Source of the DNA: Candidatus Pseudomonas phytovorans
GTDB lineage: Bacteria; Pseudomonadota; Gammaproteobacteria; Pseudomonadales; Pseudomonadaceae
Assembly (NCBI GenBank): GCA_029202525.1
Contig: CP119325.1
Span: 757,001 to 821,000, forward strand
Direction of reading: 5' to 3'
DNA: 64,000 nt
Shown: positions 40,063 through 48,940 of the stretch, piece by piece
How the letters are laid out: each line of letters begins with the position of its first letter
Position numbering within the stretch: position 1 is the stretch's first letter
Translations under genes and position numbers: made by a program
The notes under the pieces: generated by a model
The model's input: only the letters and a program-made list of their open reading frames with translations
The model's database searches: none
What the model was told of the DNA's origin: nothing

Positions 40063-40932
40063 ATGCTGAGTTCAGAGCTGAAAGCCTTTTACATGGTGGC
40101 CCGCCTGGGCAGCATCACCTTGGCGGCGAAGAAGCTCGGGCTCAGTCAGCCCACGGTGACCACGCAGATCCGCAACCTGGAAAGCCAGTACGCGGTTGAG
40201 CTGTTCTACCGTGGCGGGCGGCGCCTGGTGTTGAGCGAGGAGGGCGTTCGGCTGCTGCCGATGGTCAAGGCGCTGCTGCAACAGGAGGCCGACATCGAGT
40301 TTGAGCTGCGCAACAGCGGCCAGGCCCAGGGCAGCTTGCGCATCGCCGCTACGGCGCCTTACTACATTCTCGACCTGGTGAAGATCTACCGCGAACGCTT
40401 GCCGCAGGTGGATGTGGCGGTGGAGATCGGTAACTCGCAGCAAGTGCTGGAAATGCTCGAAGACTACCGGGTGGATATCGCCGCGTCGTCGCAATTGGTG
40501 GAGGATGCGCGGTTGGTGCGGCGGGTGCTGGGCACCGATCCGCTGGTGGTGGCGGTGCACCGCAATCACCCGCTGGCCCACCGCCAGACGGTGTCCATCG
40601 ACGTGGTGGCCGGGCATTGTCTGTTGATGCGCGAGCAGGGCTCGACCACGCGCAAGCTGACCGAGCAGATGATGCAGGAGGCCGGGGTGAAGGCCGGGGC
40701 GTTGCTGGAAATTGGCAGCCGCGAGTCGATCCGCGAGGCGGTGCTGCGAAATATCGGTATCAGCGTGATTGCCCGCCACGAGGTACCGCATAACGCTGAA
40801 CTGCGGGTATTGGCGCTGGAGAATGCGCCGGTGATGCATGAGTACCTGTATTGCCTGAAGGAGCGGCGTCAGGCCAGGTTGCCGGCGGCATTTCTGGGGG
40901 TGGCGCAGGAAGTGGCCGGTTCACAGTTCTAA
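40063..40932 (+). CDS. LysR-family regulator of the aminoethylphosphonate-type transporter
   Basis: 289 residues. The LysR helix-turn-helix is MLSSELKAFYMVARLGSITLAAKKLGLSQPTVTTQIRNLE, with an effector-binding domain from about residue 90. It starts nine bases after cadA and ends before a REP pair and the 2-aminoethylphosphonate-type ABC genes in the same direction, so it probably controls that transporter, not cadA. The presumed coinducer is 2-aminoethylphosphonate, which is inference from neighbourhood. Confidence 0.85.
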   Translation: MLSSELKAFYMVARLGSITLAAKKLGLSQPTVTTQIRNLESQYAVELFYRGGRRLVLSEEGVRLLPMVKALLQQEADIEFELRNSGQAQGSLRIAATAPYYILDLVKIYRERLPQVDVAVEIGNSQQVLEMLEDYRVDIAASSQLVEDARLVRRVLGTDPLVVAVHRNHPLAHRQTVSIDVVAGHCLLMREQGSTTRKLTEQMMQEAGVKAGALLEIGSRESIREAVLRNIGISVIARHEVPHNAELRVLALENAPVMHEYLYCLKERRQARLPAAFLGVAQEVAGSQF

Positions 40933-40942
40933 ACCTGCGTTT

Positions 40943-41036
40943 GCTTCTTCGCGGGCTTGCCCGCTCCCACAGGTACTGCGCAGGTTCTGAATATTGTGCG
41001 GGCCCTGTGGGAGCGGGCAAGCCCGCGAAGAGGCCC
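40943..41036. repeat. REP pair, inward architecture
   Basis: The left arm is ttcgcgggcttgcccgctcc and the right arm gagcgggcaagcccgcgaag. It lies between the LysR gene and the ATPase gene. Confidence 0.85.
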
Positions 41037-41151
41037 TCGCAGGCCAGTACAAAATCTGCCTATACCACTATCACCCGCTTTTGCCCTAACGCCACAGAAC
41101 CTTCGCACAGCCTTCCTAGCATGGCCCCCATCTCTTCGATGAGGCCTTGCC

Positions 41152-42210
41152 ATGAACCACACCACCCCCGGCGCACAGATGAAAGTGCGCAACATCCACA
41201 AGCGCTTCGGTGCCTTCACCGCGCTCAACGATGTCTCGCTGGACATCGCTGCCGGCGAGCTGGTGTGCCTGCTCGGCCCGTCCGGCTGTGGCAAGACCAC
41301 GCTGCTGCGTTGCATCGCCGGCCTGGAGCGCCAGGACCGCGGCACGCTGTACATCGGCGAGCGCGATATCTCCGAGCTGCCGCCCCAGGCCCGTGACTAC
41401 GGCATCCTGTTCCAGTCCTACGCGCTGTTCCCCAACCTTACCGTCGAAGCCAACATTGCCTACGGCCTGACCGGCAGTGGCCGAGAGCAGGCCCGCCAGC
41501 GGGTAGCCGAAATGCTGGCACTGGTGGGCCTTGCTGGCAGCGAGAAGAAGTACCCAGGCCAGCTCTCTGGTGGCCAGCAGCAGCGTGTGGCCCTGGCCCG
41601 CGCGCTGGCGCCGTCGCCATCCCTGCTGCTGCTAGACGAGCCGATGTCGGCGCTGGACGCCCGGGTGCGCGAGCACCTGTGCACCGAGCTGCGCCAGCTG
41701 CAACGCCAGCTGGGCATCACTACCTTGATGGTCACCCACAACCAGGACGAGGCCATGCTGATGGCCGACCGTATTGCGGTGATGAACAACGGCCAGGTCG
41801 AGCAGTACGCCACCCCGCAGGAAATTTACGACCAGCCGGCCACGCCGTTCGTCGCCGAGTTCGTCGGCCAGGGCAACTGGCTGCCGTTTTTGCGCAGCAG
41901 CGACAGCCACGCCCAGGTCGGCGGCATGAACATGCGCCTGGCGCCGGGCTCGTCCCAGGCCAGCAGTGGGCGGCTGTTCTGCCGCCCCGAGGCGATCACG
42001 GTCAACCCGGTGGTACATGAGGAAAACCTGTTCCCGGCCATGGTCCGTGAAATCACCTTTCTCGGTAACCGCTGCCGCATGAGCTTCGAGCTCAAGGCCC
42101 TGCCAGGCCATGCCCTGCTGGCCGAACTGGCTCCCGAGGCCATGCCGCGGCTGGGTTCGCAGGACATCTGGGTGGCACTGCCGCCGCAGAGCCTGCAGGT
42201 GTTTGCCTGA
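41152..42210 (+). CDS. 2-aminoethylphosphonate-type ABC transporter ATPase
   Basis: 352 residues. Walker A is GPSGCGKTT, the Q-loop LFQSYALFPN, the signature LSGGQQQR, Walker B LLLLDEPMSALDARV and the H-loop MVTHNQDEAML. A C-terminal TOBE domain (RLFCRPEAITVNP) follows, as in the PotA/FbpC/PhnT group. It lies one base before the permease and the binding protein. The ATG at 41152 has gagg upstream; M at 41179 is an alternative. Confidence 0.92.
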   Translation: MNHTTPGAQMKVRNIHKRFGAFTALNDVSLDIAAGELVCLLGPSGCGKTTLLRCIAGLERQDRGTLYIGERDISELPPQARDYGILFQSYALFPNLTVEANIAYGLTGSGREQARQRVAEMLALVGLAGSEKKYPGQLSGGQQQRVALARALAPSPSLLLLDEPMSALDARVREHLCTELRQLQRQLGITTLMVTHNQDEAMLMADRIAVMNNGQVEQYATPQEIYDQPATPFVAEFVGQGNWLPFLRSSDSHAQVGGMNMRLAPGSSQASSGRLFCRPEAITVNPVVHEENLFPAMVREITFLGNRCRMSFELKALPGHALLAELAPEAMPRLGSQDIWVALPPQSLQVFA

Positions 42211-42211
42211 G

Positions 42212-43936
42212 ATGGCCGCGCCAATGTCCCTGCCGCTGAACCATGGCAAAGCCGCACCGCGTGCTGGTGTCGCCCTGGGTGACCGGTTGTTCGTGGTCGG
42301 CGGCAAGAGCCTGCTGCTGATCCTCTTGATGCTGGCGGTGCTGATGCCGCTGCTGGCGATCTTCTGGCGTGGCTTGAGCGCTGACGCAGGCCAGGGTGGC
42401 GGCCTGCCGGCAGCCCGCGAACTGTTTGCCAGCGATAACTTTCACTGGTTACTGGGCAACAGCCTGTCGGTGGCGTTCACTGTCGCGGCCATCGTGGTGC
42501 CGCTGGCCTACCTGTTTGCCTATGCTTTGCAACGTACGCTGATCCCGGCCAAAGGCCTGTGGCGGGGGATCTCGCTGCTGCCGCTGCTGGCACCGTCGAT
42601 GCTACCGGCCATCGCTCTGGTCTACCTGTTTGGCAACCAGGGGCTGCTGCGCGGGTTGCTCAGCGACAACATCTACGGCTTCTGGGGCATCGTGCTGGGC
42701 GAGGCCATCTACACCTTCCCGCATGCGCTGATGATCTTGCTGTCGGCGCTGTCGCTGGCCGATGCCCGCCTGTTCGATGCCGCCTCCAGCATGGGCGCCG
42801 GCCCGTCCCGGGCGTTTACCAGCATCACCTGGCCGGCCACGCGCCAAGCGGTGTTTGCGGCGTTCTGCCTGGTGTTCACCCTGACCATCACCGACTTCGG
42901 TGTACCGGTGGTGGTCGGTGGCGATTATCAGGTGCTGGCACTGGAGGCTTACAAGGCGGTGGTCGGCCAGCAACAGTTTGGCCGCGGTGCGCTGATCGGC
43001 ATGGTGCTGCTGTTGCCGGCCCTGTTCAGCTTCAGCGTCGACGCCTGGCTGCGCCGGCGCCAGGGCGAGGCCATGAGCGGCCGTGCCCAGGTGTTCGAAC
43101 CCAAGCCATCGCGTGGCCGCGATGCCTGCTTCCTGGCGGTCGTGCTGCTGGTGTGTGCAGTGTTGCTGCTAGTGATCGGTATGGCGGTGTATTCGTCGCT
43201 GGTCACCTTCTGGCCGTACAACCTGTCGTTGTCTCTGCGTCATTACATGTTTGAAGACACCGCAGGTGGCGGCTGGCTGGCCTATCGCAACAGCGTGACC
43301 ATGGCCATCGGCACCGCCCTGATCGGCAGCATCGTGATCTTCACCGGTGCCTACCTGATGGAGAAAACCCAAGGCCAACGCATGCTCAACCAAGTGCTGC
43401 GCCTGCTCAGTTTCATCCCCATGGCCGTGCCGGGCCTGGTGCTGGGCCTGGGTTATGTCTTTTTCTTCAACCTGAACGGCAACCCGCTGCATGTGCTGTA
43501 CGGCAGCATGGGGCTGTTGGTGGTGTGCACCATCGCCCATTACCTGACCACCGCGCAGATGACCGCAACCACCGCGCTGCGCCAGCTTGATGGCGAGTTC
43601 GAGGCCGCCGCGCTGTCGCTGAAGGCGCCGCTATACAAGCACTTTCTGCGGGTGACCGTGCCGATCTGCCTGCCGGCGCTGCTGGATATCATCCGCTACC
43701 TGTTCGTTTCGGCCATGACCACTGTCTCGGCGGCGATTTTCCTGTACAGCCCCGACACCATCCTGGCGGCTGTTGCCGTGCTGAATATGGACGACGCCGG
43801 CAACGTCGGCGGCGCCGCTGCCATGTCCACCCTGATTCTGCTGACCAGTGCCGGCGCTTCACTGCTGCTGGCCGCAGCCTCGCGCGGCCTGTTGCGCCGC
43901 TCCCAAGCCTGGCGCCAACGCGCCGCGACCGTCTGA
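42212..43936 (+). CDS. 2-aminoethylphosphonate-type ABC permease (fused two-domain)
   Basis: 574 residues with two permease halves in one chain. The first half carries an EAA loop around DAASSMGAGPSRAFTSITWPATRQA and the second around EAAALSLKAPLYKHFLRVTVPICLPALLD. There are about twelve membrane helices. This fusion and length are typical of the putative 2-aminoethylphosphonate importer (iron-type Fbp-like permease fold). The ATG at 42212 overlaps nothing and sits just after the ATPase stop. It pairs with the ATPase upstream and the binding protein downstream. Confidence 0.9.
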   Translation: MAAPMSLPLNHGKAAPRAGVALGDRLFVVGGKSLLLILLMLAVLMPLLAIFWRGLSADAGQGGGLPAARELFASDNFHWLLGNSLSVAFTVAAIVVPLAYLFAYALQRTLIPAKGLWRGISLLPLLAPSMLPAIALVYLFGNQGLLRGLLSDNIYGFWGIVLGEAIYTFPHALMILLSALSLADARLFDAASSMGAGPSRAFTSITWPATRQAVFAAFCLVFTLTITDFGVPVVVGGDYQVLALEAYKAVVGQQQFGRGALIGMVLLLPALFSFSVDAWLRRRQGEAMSGRAQVFEPKPSRGRDACFLAVVLLVCAVLLLVIGMAVYSSLVTFWPYNLSLSLRHYMFEDTAGGGWLAYRNSVTMAIGTALIGSIVIFTGAYLMEKTQGQRMLNQVLRLLSFIPMAVPGLVLGLGYVFFFNLNGNPLHVLYGSMGLLVVCTIAHYLTTAQMTATTALRQLDGEFEAAALSLKAPLYKHFLRVTVPICLPALLDIIRYLFVSAMTTVSAAIFLYSPDTILAAVAVLNMDDAGNVGGAAAMSTLILLTSAGASLLLAAASRGLLRRSQAWRQRAATV

Positions 43937-43954
43937 CCTGTAAGGAACCTACCC

Positions 43955-44980
43955 ATGTACAAGCACCTTGCACTTACCGCTGCCGTTTGCGCCGTATTCA
44001 GCCTGCAGGCTTCGGCCGCCGGTACTCAGCTGACGGTCTACACCGCGCTGGAGGCCGAGCAGCTGAAGAGCTACAAACAGGCTTTTGAAAAAGCCAACCC
44101 GGACATCGAGATCAAGTGGGTGCGTGACTCCACCGGCATCATCACCGCCAAGCTGCTGGCCGAGAAAGACCGTCCGCAAGCCGACGCGGTATGGGGCCTG
44201 GCGGCGTCCAGCCTGGCTGTCCTCGACCAGAACGGCATGCTTGAACCCTATGCACCCAAGGACCTGGGCAAGATCGCCGGCAACTACCGCGACGCTGCCA
44301 ACCCACCAGCCTGGGTGGGCATGGACGTGTGGGCCGCGACCATCTGCTTCAATACCGTCGAGGCCGAGAAGCAGGGCCTCAGCAAGCCGGTGAGCTGGCA
44401 GGACCTGACCAAGCCCGAGTACAAGGGCAAGATCGTCATGCCGAACCCGGCTTCATCGGGTACCGGTTTTCTGGATGTGAGCGCTTGGCTGCAAACCTTT
44501 GGCGAGCCGCAAGGCTGGGCCTACATGGACGCGCTGCACCAGAACATCGGCCAGTACGTTCACTCCGGCTCCAAGCCGTGCAAGCTGGCGGCGGCGGGCG
44601 AGTTCCCGATTGGCATCTCGTTCGAGTACCCGGCCGTGCAGCTCAAGCGCCAGGGTGCGCCGCTGGACATCGTGCTGCCGAAGGAAGGCTTGGGCTGGGA
44701 GATCGAGGCGACTGCATTGATCAAGGGTTCGCCCAAGGCGGGTGCGGCCAAACGCCTGGCCGATTTCTCGGCAAGCCCGGCGGCCATGGAGCTGTACAAG
44801 GAAAACTTCGCCGTACTGGCTGCGCCGGGCATTGCCAAGCCGCAGACTGAGCTGCCGGCGGACTATGAACAGCGGCTGATCAAGAATGACTTTGCCTGGG
44901 CCTCGAAGAATCGTGACGAGATTCTGGCGGAATGGCGCAAGCGCTATGATGGCAAGTCGGAGAAGGTGGCCCAGCAGTAA
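43955..44980 (+). CDS. 2-aminoethylphosphonate-type periplasmic binding protein
   Basis: 341 residues. A signal peptide ends near ASAA-GTQLTVYTALEAEQLKSYKQAF. The mature fold is the iron/phosphonate SBP type (SBP_bac_6/FbpA-like), with WVRDSTGIITAKLLAEK, QADAVWGLAASSLAVLDQNGML, KIVMPNPASSGTGFLDVSAW and GIAFEYPA-like segments (ISFEYPAVQLKRQGAPL). It completes an ATPase-permease-SBP operon. Ligand assignment as 2-aminoethylphosphonate follows the gene order and family; ferric iron is the main alternative. No phnW/phnX is present in this window. Confidence 0.9.
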   Translation: MYKHLALTAAVCAVFSLQASAAGTQLTVYTALEAEQLKSYKQAFEKANPDIEIKWVRDSTGIITAKLLAEKDRPQADAVWGLAASSLAVLDQNGMLEPYAPKDLGKIAGNYRDAANPPAWVGMDVWAATICFNTVEAEKQGLSKPVSWQDLTKPEYKGKIVMPNPASSGTGFLDVSAWLQTFGEPQGWAYMDALHQNIGQYVHSGSKPCKLAAAGEFPIGISFEYPAVQLKRQGAPLDIVLPKEGLGWEIEATALIKGSPKAGAAKRLADFSASPAAMELYKENFAVLAAPGIAKPQTELPADYEQRLIKNDFAWASKNRDEILAEWRKRYDGKSEKVAQQ

Positions 44981-44987
44981 CCTGTAC

Positions 44988-45084
44988 CGGCCTCTTCGCG
45001 GGCACGCCCGCTCCCACAGGTACTGCGCAGTCTCATGGCTGTGCACGATCACTGTGGGAGCGGGCATGCCCGCGAAGAGGCCGG
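44988..45084. repeat. REP pair, inward architecture
   Basis: The left arm is ttcgcgggcacgcccgctcc and the right arm gagcgggcatgcccgcgaag. It lies between the binding-protein gene and the convergent GTPase. Confidence 0.85.
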
Positions 45085-45094
45085 GCCTGCTGGC

Positions 45095-46465
45095 TCAAAT
45101 CTGTGAAACCAGCGCCTCCAACTGCTCCTGCCGCTCCGCCTGGTTCAGCTTCGCCCCGGGGTTAAGCGTGGACCACTGCGGATGTGCCCGCGCCTTGACC
45201 AGCGCCTCCGGCAACTTGCCCTCACGCCAGGCCTTCTCATCCAGCTCGCCCAGCCGAATGCTGTCCTGTGCCGCATGCCCGCGATTGTCCAGCGCCACCA
45301 TCAACTGCTGCTGACGCAACGCCAGCAAGCGTAATACCGTGTCGTCCACCGTCAGCTCGCGCTTGCCCTTGAGCTTGCCCATCAACCTCGACCCGTAGTT
45401 GCGCGCGGTCTGCAGTGCGCCGCCGGCAATCGCCCCGGCCAGCGCGGCAGCACCCAGGGTCAGGCCGCCGACCAGCAAATCAACCCCGGCACCGGCTGCA
45501 GCACCGGCCGCTACGCCACTGCCCAGGCGCACGCCCAGCAACTTCAGGGTCTCGGGATTGAACAGGTCATCGCCCCAGCGGCCATCCAGCAAGGGCAGGT
45601 CGCTGGCATGGGCATCCTCGCGGCGGAAAGCATACAGTTTGAGCAGCGCCTCGACGCAGCGCTGTTCACGTTGGCGAATGTCTTGGCGTAGCGCTTCTAT
45701 GGCCCGGGCTTCAGCCGCAGGCTCGGCCTCGACGCTGCGCCGGCAGGCGGCGCAGTCCAGCAGCAGCTCGGCAATCAGCCGTTTGCCGCTGTGCTGGCGG
45801 GCCAGGCGCTGTGCCTGCTGGTCGTCGATCAGGCGCTGCAGGGCCGGCCGGGCGTCCTCCAGCAACAGGGCCAGGCTTTCGTACAAACGGCGCTCGCCAT
45901 CCTCTGGCGGGGCCACGCTGTCGAACCGCACCAACGCGTGAAGGCCAAGCCGGGCAAGGGCTTCACGCCATTGCGGTTCGCGGTGCTGGTGGCTGGCAAC
46001 GAAGTTGAGCACCGGCAGCAGCGGCTTGCCGCAGCTGGCCAGCACTTCAAGTTCGTCGCGGTACTTGGCCAGCACCGGCTCGCGCGCATCGATCACATAC
46101 AGGCCGGCATTACTGGCCAGCAACTGGCGCAGCACCTTGGCCTCCTGCTCGAAACGCTGGCGTGCTTCGCTGCCCTGCAGAAAGCGCTCCAGGCGGGCTG
46201 GGCCGTCCAGGCGCTCGCCCGGGCGCTCCAGGCGTTCGAGGTAGTCGAGCAGGGCGATGGCATCTTCCAGGCCTGGGGTGTCGTACAGCTCAAGCAAGGG
46301 TTCGCCGTCCACCGATAACCGCGCGCCTTCGACATGGCGGGTGGTGCTGGGGCGATGGGATACCTCGCCAAAGCCGACATCGCGGGTCAGCGTGCGCAGC
46401 AGCGAGGTCTTGCCGACGTTGGTGTGGCCCACCACGGCCAATTTCAGTGGCTCAGTCATGGCCAT
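45095..46465 (-). CDS. Atypical GTPase with glycine-zipper membrane segment (DUF3482 type)
   Basis: 456 residues. The G1 motif is GHTNVGKTS (13-21) and G3 is DTPG (62-65). The usual G4 NKxD is replaced by NFVA (154-157), so guanine recognition may differ. A long helical middle (about 200-285) follows, then a glycine/alanine-rich hydrophobic segment (314-350, LGSGVAAGAAAGAGV...AGGAL) like a glycine zipper, then a charged C-terminal region. It fits the GTPase/DUF3482 family of unknown function. It starts 14 bases inside the end of the membrane-protein gene, so the two are translationally coupled and probably act together. Confidence 0.85.
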   Translation of the reverse strand: MAMTEPLKLAVVGHTNVGKTSLLRTLTRDVGFGEVSHRPSTTRHVEGARLSVDGEPLLELYDTPGLEDAIALLDYLERLERPGERLDGPARLERFLQGSEARQRFEQEAKVLRQLLASNAGLYVIDAREPVLAKYRDELEVLASCGKPLLPVLNFVASHQHREPQWREALARLGLHALVRFDSVAPPEDGERRLYESLALLLEDARPALQRLIDDQQAQRLARQHSGKRLIAELLLDCAACRRSVEAEPAAEARAIEALRQDIRQREQRCVEALLKLYAFRREDAHASDLPLLDGRWGDDLFNPETLKLLGVRLGSGVAAGAAAGAGVDLLVGGLTLGAAALAGAIAGGALQTARNYGSRLMGKLKGKRELTVDDTVLRLLALRQQQLMVALDNRGHAAQDSIRLGELDEKAWREGKLPEALVKARAHPQWSTLNPGAKLNQAERQEQLEALVSQI

Positions 46466-47843
46466 GCTCCAGCCAGGTCAGCGGTGAGGTGTCGGCATGC
46501 TGCAGCCCAAGGCGTTCGAGGGCTTCGTGCCAGTCGCCCAGGCGTTGGGCATCCAGGGCCTCGCCCGGTGCGGCCTGCAGCAGCCAGATGCGGGTTGCGC
46601 CGGCATTGCGTGCCAGTTCGGCTAGCAGCGCCAAACTGCCGCGGTCCGGCGAACGGCGTGGGTCGCAGGCGATGGCCAGGCGTGCTGGCGGGAAGCGGCT
46701 GAGCTGTTCCAACAAGCGGTTGCGCGATTCGCGGCTGTCGAGCACGCCGGCATCGGTCACGTTGTTCGGCAGGGCGGGCGGCCAAGGACGTTGGTCGTCC
46801 AGCTCCAGGCCAACCAACAGGGCGCCGCTGCTGCCGCTTTCCAGTTGGCCGGCAGCAAACTCCGGCAGGGCCTCTGGGGCGGCATCCTGCACACCGATGC
46901 GTTCGCTGCGCGGCATCAGTGCTTCGCGCAGTTGCGCGTAGCCGGGCAGGCTCAGGTCCAGCGCCAGGCGCTCGCGCCCCTGCCGCCAGCGCCACAGGCA
47001 CAGCGCAGCCAGCAGCAAGCGGGGTAACAGGCCGTACACCAGCACCACCCCGAGCAACCAGCTGGCCCAGGCCTGGCGGGCCAGTTCCAGGGCAGGCAAG
47101 GTTTCGCCGCTGGCGCGGATCATGGCCTCGTCGGGCACGGCAAAGCCCAGCAGCGAGGGCAAGGCGCCCAAGGCTTGGGTCAGGTGGATGAACGGATCGG
47201 CGGCAAGCAGCGTGGTTTCCCAGACAAAACCGTAGCGACGGGTAGCCAGCAAGGCCAGCAGCATGCACAGCGCGGTTAGCATCGCCAACAGCCACAGGCC
47301 ATGTACCAGCAGGCCGAGCAGCCAGCGGTTGAGGCGCTGGCGTTGCAGCAGCACCAGTAGCGCCGGTGCCAGGTGTGCGGCCTTGGCGTCGCGGGCAAAG
47401 CGTTCGCTCAGCCACAGCCACAGGCGGCCCAACCCCGCGCCATGCTCGCCACTGAGGGCAAAACCGATGGCCCAGCCCAGCAGCATCAGCAGGTTCAGCC
47501 CGAGCAGGCTGCCCAAGGCCCAGAATACGTTCACCGCGCGCTGCCCGTCGCCCAAGGCGGCCAGGGCCAGGCCCGCGCCGCTGAGCACGGCAATCAGCAA
47601 CAAGGCCAGCAGGGCCAGGCGTGCGCCCTGCTTCCAGTGGCGCAGGGCGGTGCTCATGCCGTCGCGTTCGGCCAGGAACAGCGCACGGGTTTCGATGCGC
47701 GTTGCCAGGTCGCCGCCTAGCTGGCGGGCACGGCGGTTGGCTTCCTGGTCCTCCAGGGGGCCGGCATGTTCCTCGCGCAGGCGTACCGCTTCGGTGAGCC
47801 AGCGCTTGTCCAGTGGAGTCGGTCCAGTCACAAGGTCTTCCAT
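46452..47843 (-). CDS. Multi-pass membrane protein of DUF2868 type
   Basis: 463 residues. A hydrophilic N-terminus (about 1-75) precedes four or five helices (around 78-100, 108-130, 180-205, 260-290), then a soluble region of about 170 residues with a Rossmann-like pattern (SSGALLVGLELDD, RLAIACDPRRSPDRGSLALLAELARNAGATRIWLLQA). The family is DUF2868, without known function. The start at 47843 is chosen because it gives the hydrophilic N-terminus and lies next to the divergent folA. It overlaps the GTPase gene by 14 bases. Confidence 0.83.
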   Translation of the reverse strand: MEDLVTGPTPLDKRWLTEAVRLREEHAGPLEDQEANRRARQLGGDLATRIETRALFLAERDGMSTALRHWKQGARLALLALLLIAVLSGAGLALAALGDGQRAVNVFWALGSLLGLNLLMLLGWAIGFALSGEHGAGLGRLWLWLSERFARDAKAAHLAPALLVLLQRQRLNRWLLGLLVHGLWLLAMLTALCMLLALLATRRYGFVWETTLLAADPFIHLTQALGALPSLLGFAVPDEAMIRASGETLPALELARQAWASWLLGVVLVYGLLPRLLLAALCLWRWRQGRERLALDLSLPGYAQLREALMPRSERIGVQDAAPEALPEFAAGQLESGSSGALLVGLELDDQRPWPPALPNNVTDAGVLDSRESRNRLLEQLSRFPPARLAIACDPRRSPDRGSLALLAELARNAGATRIWLLQAAPGEALDAQRLGDWHEALERLGLQHADTSPLTWLEHGHD

Positions 47844-47897
47844 TGCACAGGTCAGGGCAGAAGCATAACCCACACGGCCGGTGCTATCCTCGCGGGC

Positions 47898-48413
47898 ATG
47901 AATACATCACTCCCTCTCAGCCTGATCGCGGCTTATGCCGAGAACCGCGTGATCGGCATCGACAATTCCATGCCCTGGCATTTGCCGGGGGACTTCAAAT
48001 ACTTCAAGGCCACCACCCTGGGCAAGCCGATCATCATGGGGCGCAAGACCTGGGACTCGCTGGGGCGGCCGCTGCCTGGGCGATTGAATATCGTCGTCAG
48101 CCGCCAGCCAGGGCTGGAACTGGTGGGGGCCGAGGTGTTTGCCTCGCTGGAAGAGGCGCTAGTGCGGGCCGAGCAGTGGGCGCGTGAGCAGGGCGTTGAA
48201 GAGCTGATGCTGATTGGTGGCGCGCAGCTGTATGGGCAGGCGCTGGAGAAGGGCCTGGTCAGCCGGATGTACCTGACGCGGGTTGAGCTTTCGCCGGAAG
48301 GAGATGCCTGGTTCCCTGCGTTCGATGAGGGGCAGTGGAAACGGGTGTCGAGTGATGCTCAGGCTGAGGAAGGTAAGCCTGCTTATCACTTCGAGGTTTG
48401 GGATAAGGTTTGA
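47898..48413 (+). CDS. folA: Dihydrofolate reductase
   Basis: 171 residues, standard size. It reduces dihydrofolate to tetrahydrofolate with NADPH. Motifs: SLIAAYAENRVIGIDNSMPWHLPGDFKYFKATTLGKPIIMGRKTWDSLG and the NADPH loop LMLIGGAQLYGQAL. The conserved acidic residue lies in the PGDFKYF segment. It is divergent from the DUF2868 gene with only 54 bases between the start codons, so the two promoters overlap. It links functionally to thyA at 36225. Confidence 0.96.
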   Translation: MNTSLPLSLIAAYAENRVIGIDNSMPWHLPGDFKYFKATTLGKPIIMGRKTWDSLGRPLPGRLNIVVSRQPGLELVGAEVFASLEEALVRAEQWAREQGVEELMLIGGAQLYGQALEKGLVSRMYLTRVELSPEGDAWFPAFDEGQWKRVSSDAQAEEGKPAYHFEVWDKV

Positions 48414-48441
48414 GATTGTCGGGTCAAGGCTTGTGCGGTCA

Positions 48442-48528
48442 CTGTGGGAGCGGGCGCGCCCGCGAACACCGGCGTAGCCGGTGCCATGCACTGCGTTGGA
48501 TTCTTCGCGCGCCCGCCCGCTCCCACAC
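48442..48528. repeat. REP pair, outward architecture
   Basis: The left arm is gtgggagcgggcgcgcccgc and the right arm gcgcgcccgcccgctcccac, with an aacaccggcgtagccggtgc centre as at 7157 and 9870. Confidence 0.85.
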
Positions 48529-48750
48529 TCAGGTGAGTAGCTTGATGATTACGGCGGTGACAGTGGCCACTGTGGTGACGAAGCCGACGGCGATGGCAAC
48601 CGGGTACCAGAAGGTTTCGCGAGTCATTTTGACGGCTTCAGCATTCAGTTTGCGCGTTTCGGCCATCAGCTTGTCCACCTCGACGCGGATCTTGGCCACC
48701 TCAACGCGGATCTTTTCGGCTTCGGCCTGGGTCATGTCGTACTGCTGCAT
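48529..48750 (-). CDS. Small coiled-coil, single-pass membrane protein
   Basis: 73 residues. An N-terminal heptad-like helix (about 6-45: MTQAEAEKIRVEVAKIRVEV, then DKLMAETRKLNAEAVK) precedes one membrane segment (50-68, PVAIAVGFVTTVATVTAVII). A near-exact repeat KIRVEVAKIRVEV is visible at the protein and DNA level (ggatctt/tcggcc region). A ggaacc site lies upstream of the ATG. I do not recognise a family. Length and charge suggest a membrane scaffold or toxin-like peptide. It is well supported as a gene by the ordered amphipathic pattern. Confidence 0.65.
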   Translation of the reverse strand: MQQYDMTQAEAEKIRVEVAKIRVEVDKLMAETRKLNAEAVKMTRETFWYPVAIAVGFVTTVATVTAVIIKLLT

Positions 48751-48870
48751 GGTGGTTCCTTGCTCTCGGCGTATTCGCTAAGCCCGACTAGCAGTATAGC
48801 GACGCCAATGGCCCCCTGTTGTTCGCGTCCCGTGCCATTGAGTTACTGGATATTGGGGTGTTCAGTATCG

Positions 48871-48893
48871 TATCAATTGCGAATGCATCTCAT
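48871..48893 (+). promoter_or_regulatory. Possible Fur box before the FecI-type sigma gene
   Basis: TATCAATTGCGAATGCATCTCAT resembles Pseudomonas Fur boxes (GCGAATGATTCTC-type variants of the 19-base consensus). It lies about 50 bases upstream of the sigma gene start, as expected for an iron-starvation cassette. Confidence 0.5.
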
Positions 48894-48940
48894 CTTCTGC
48901 TAGCGTGCGCACCTCTTGAGACTTGCAGCCGAGGCGTGCC

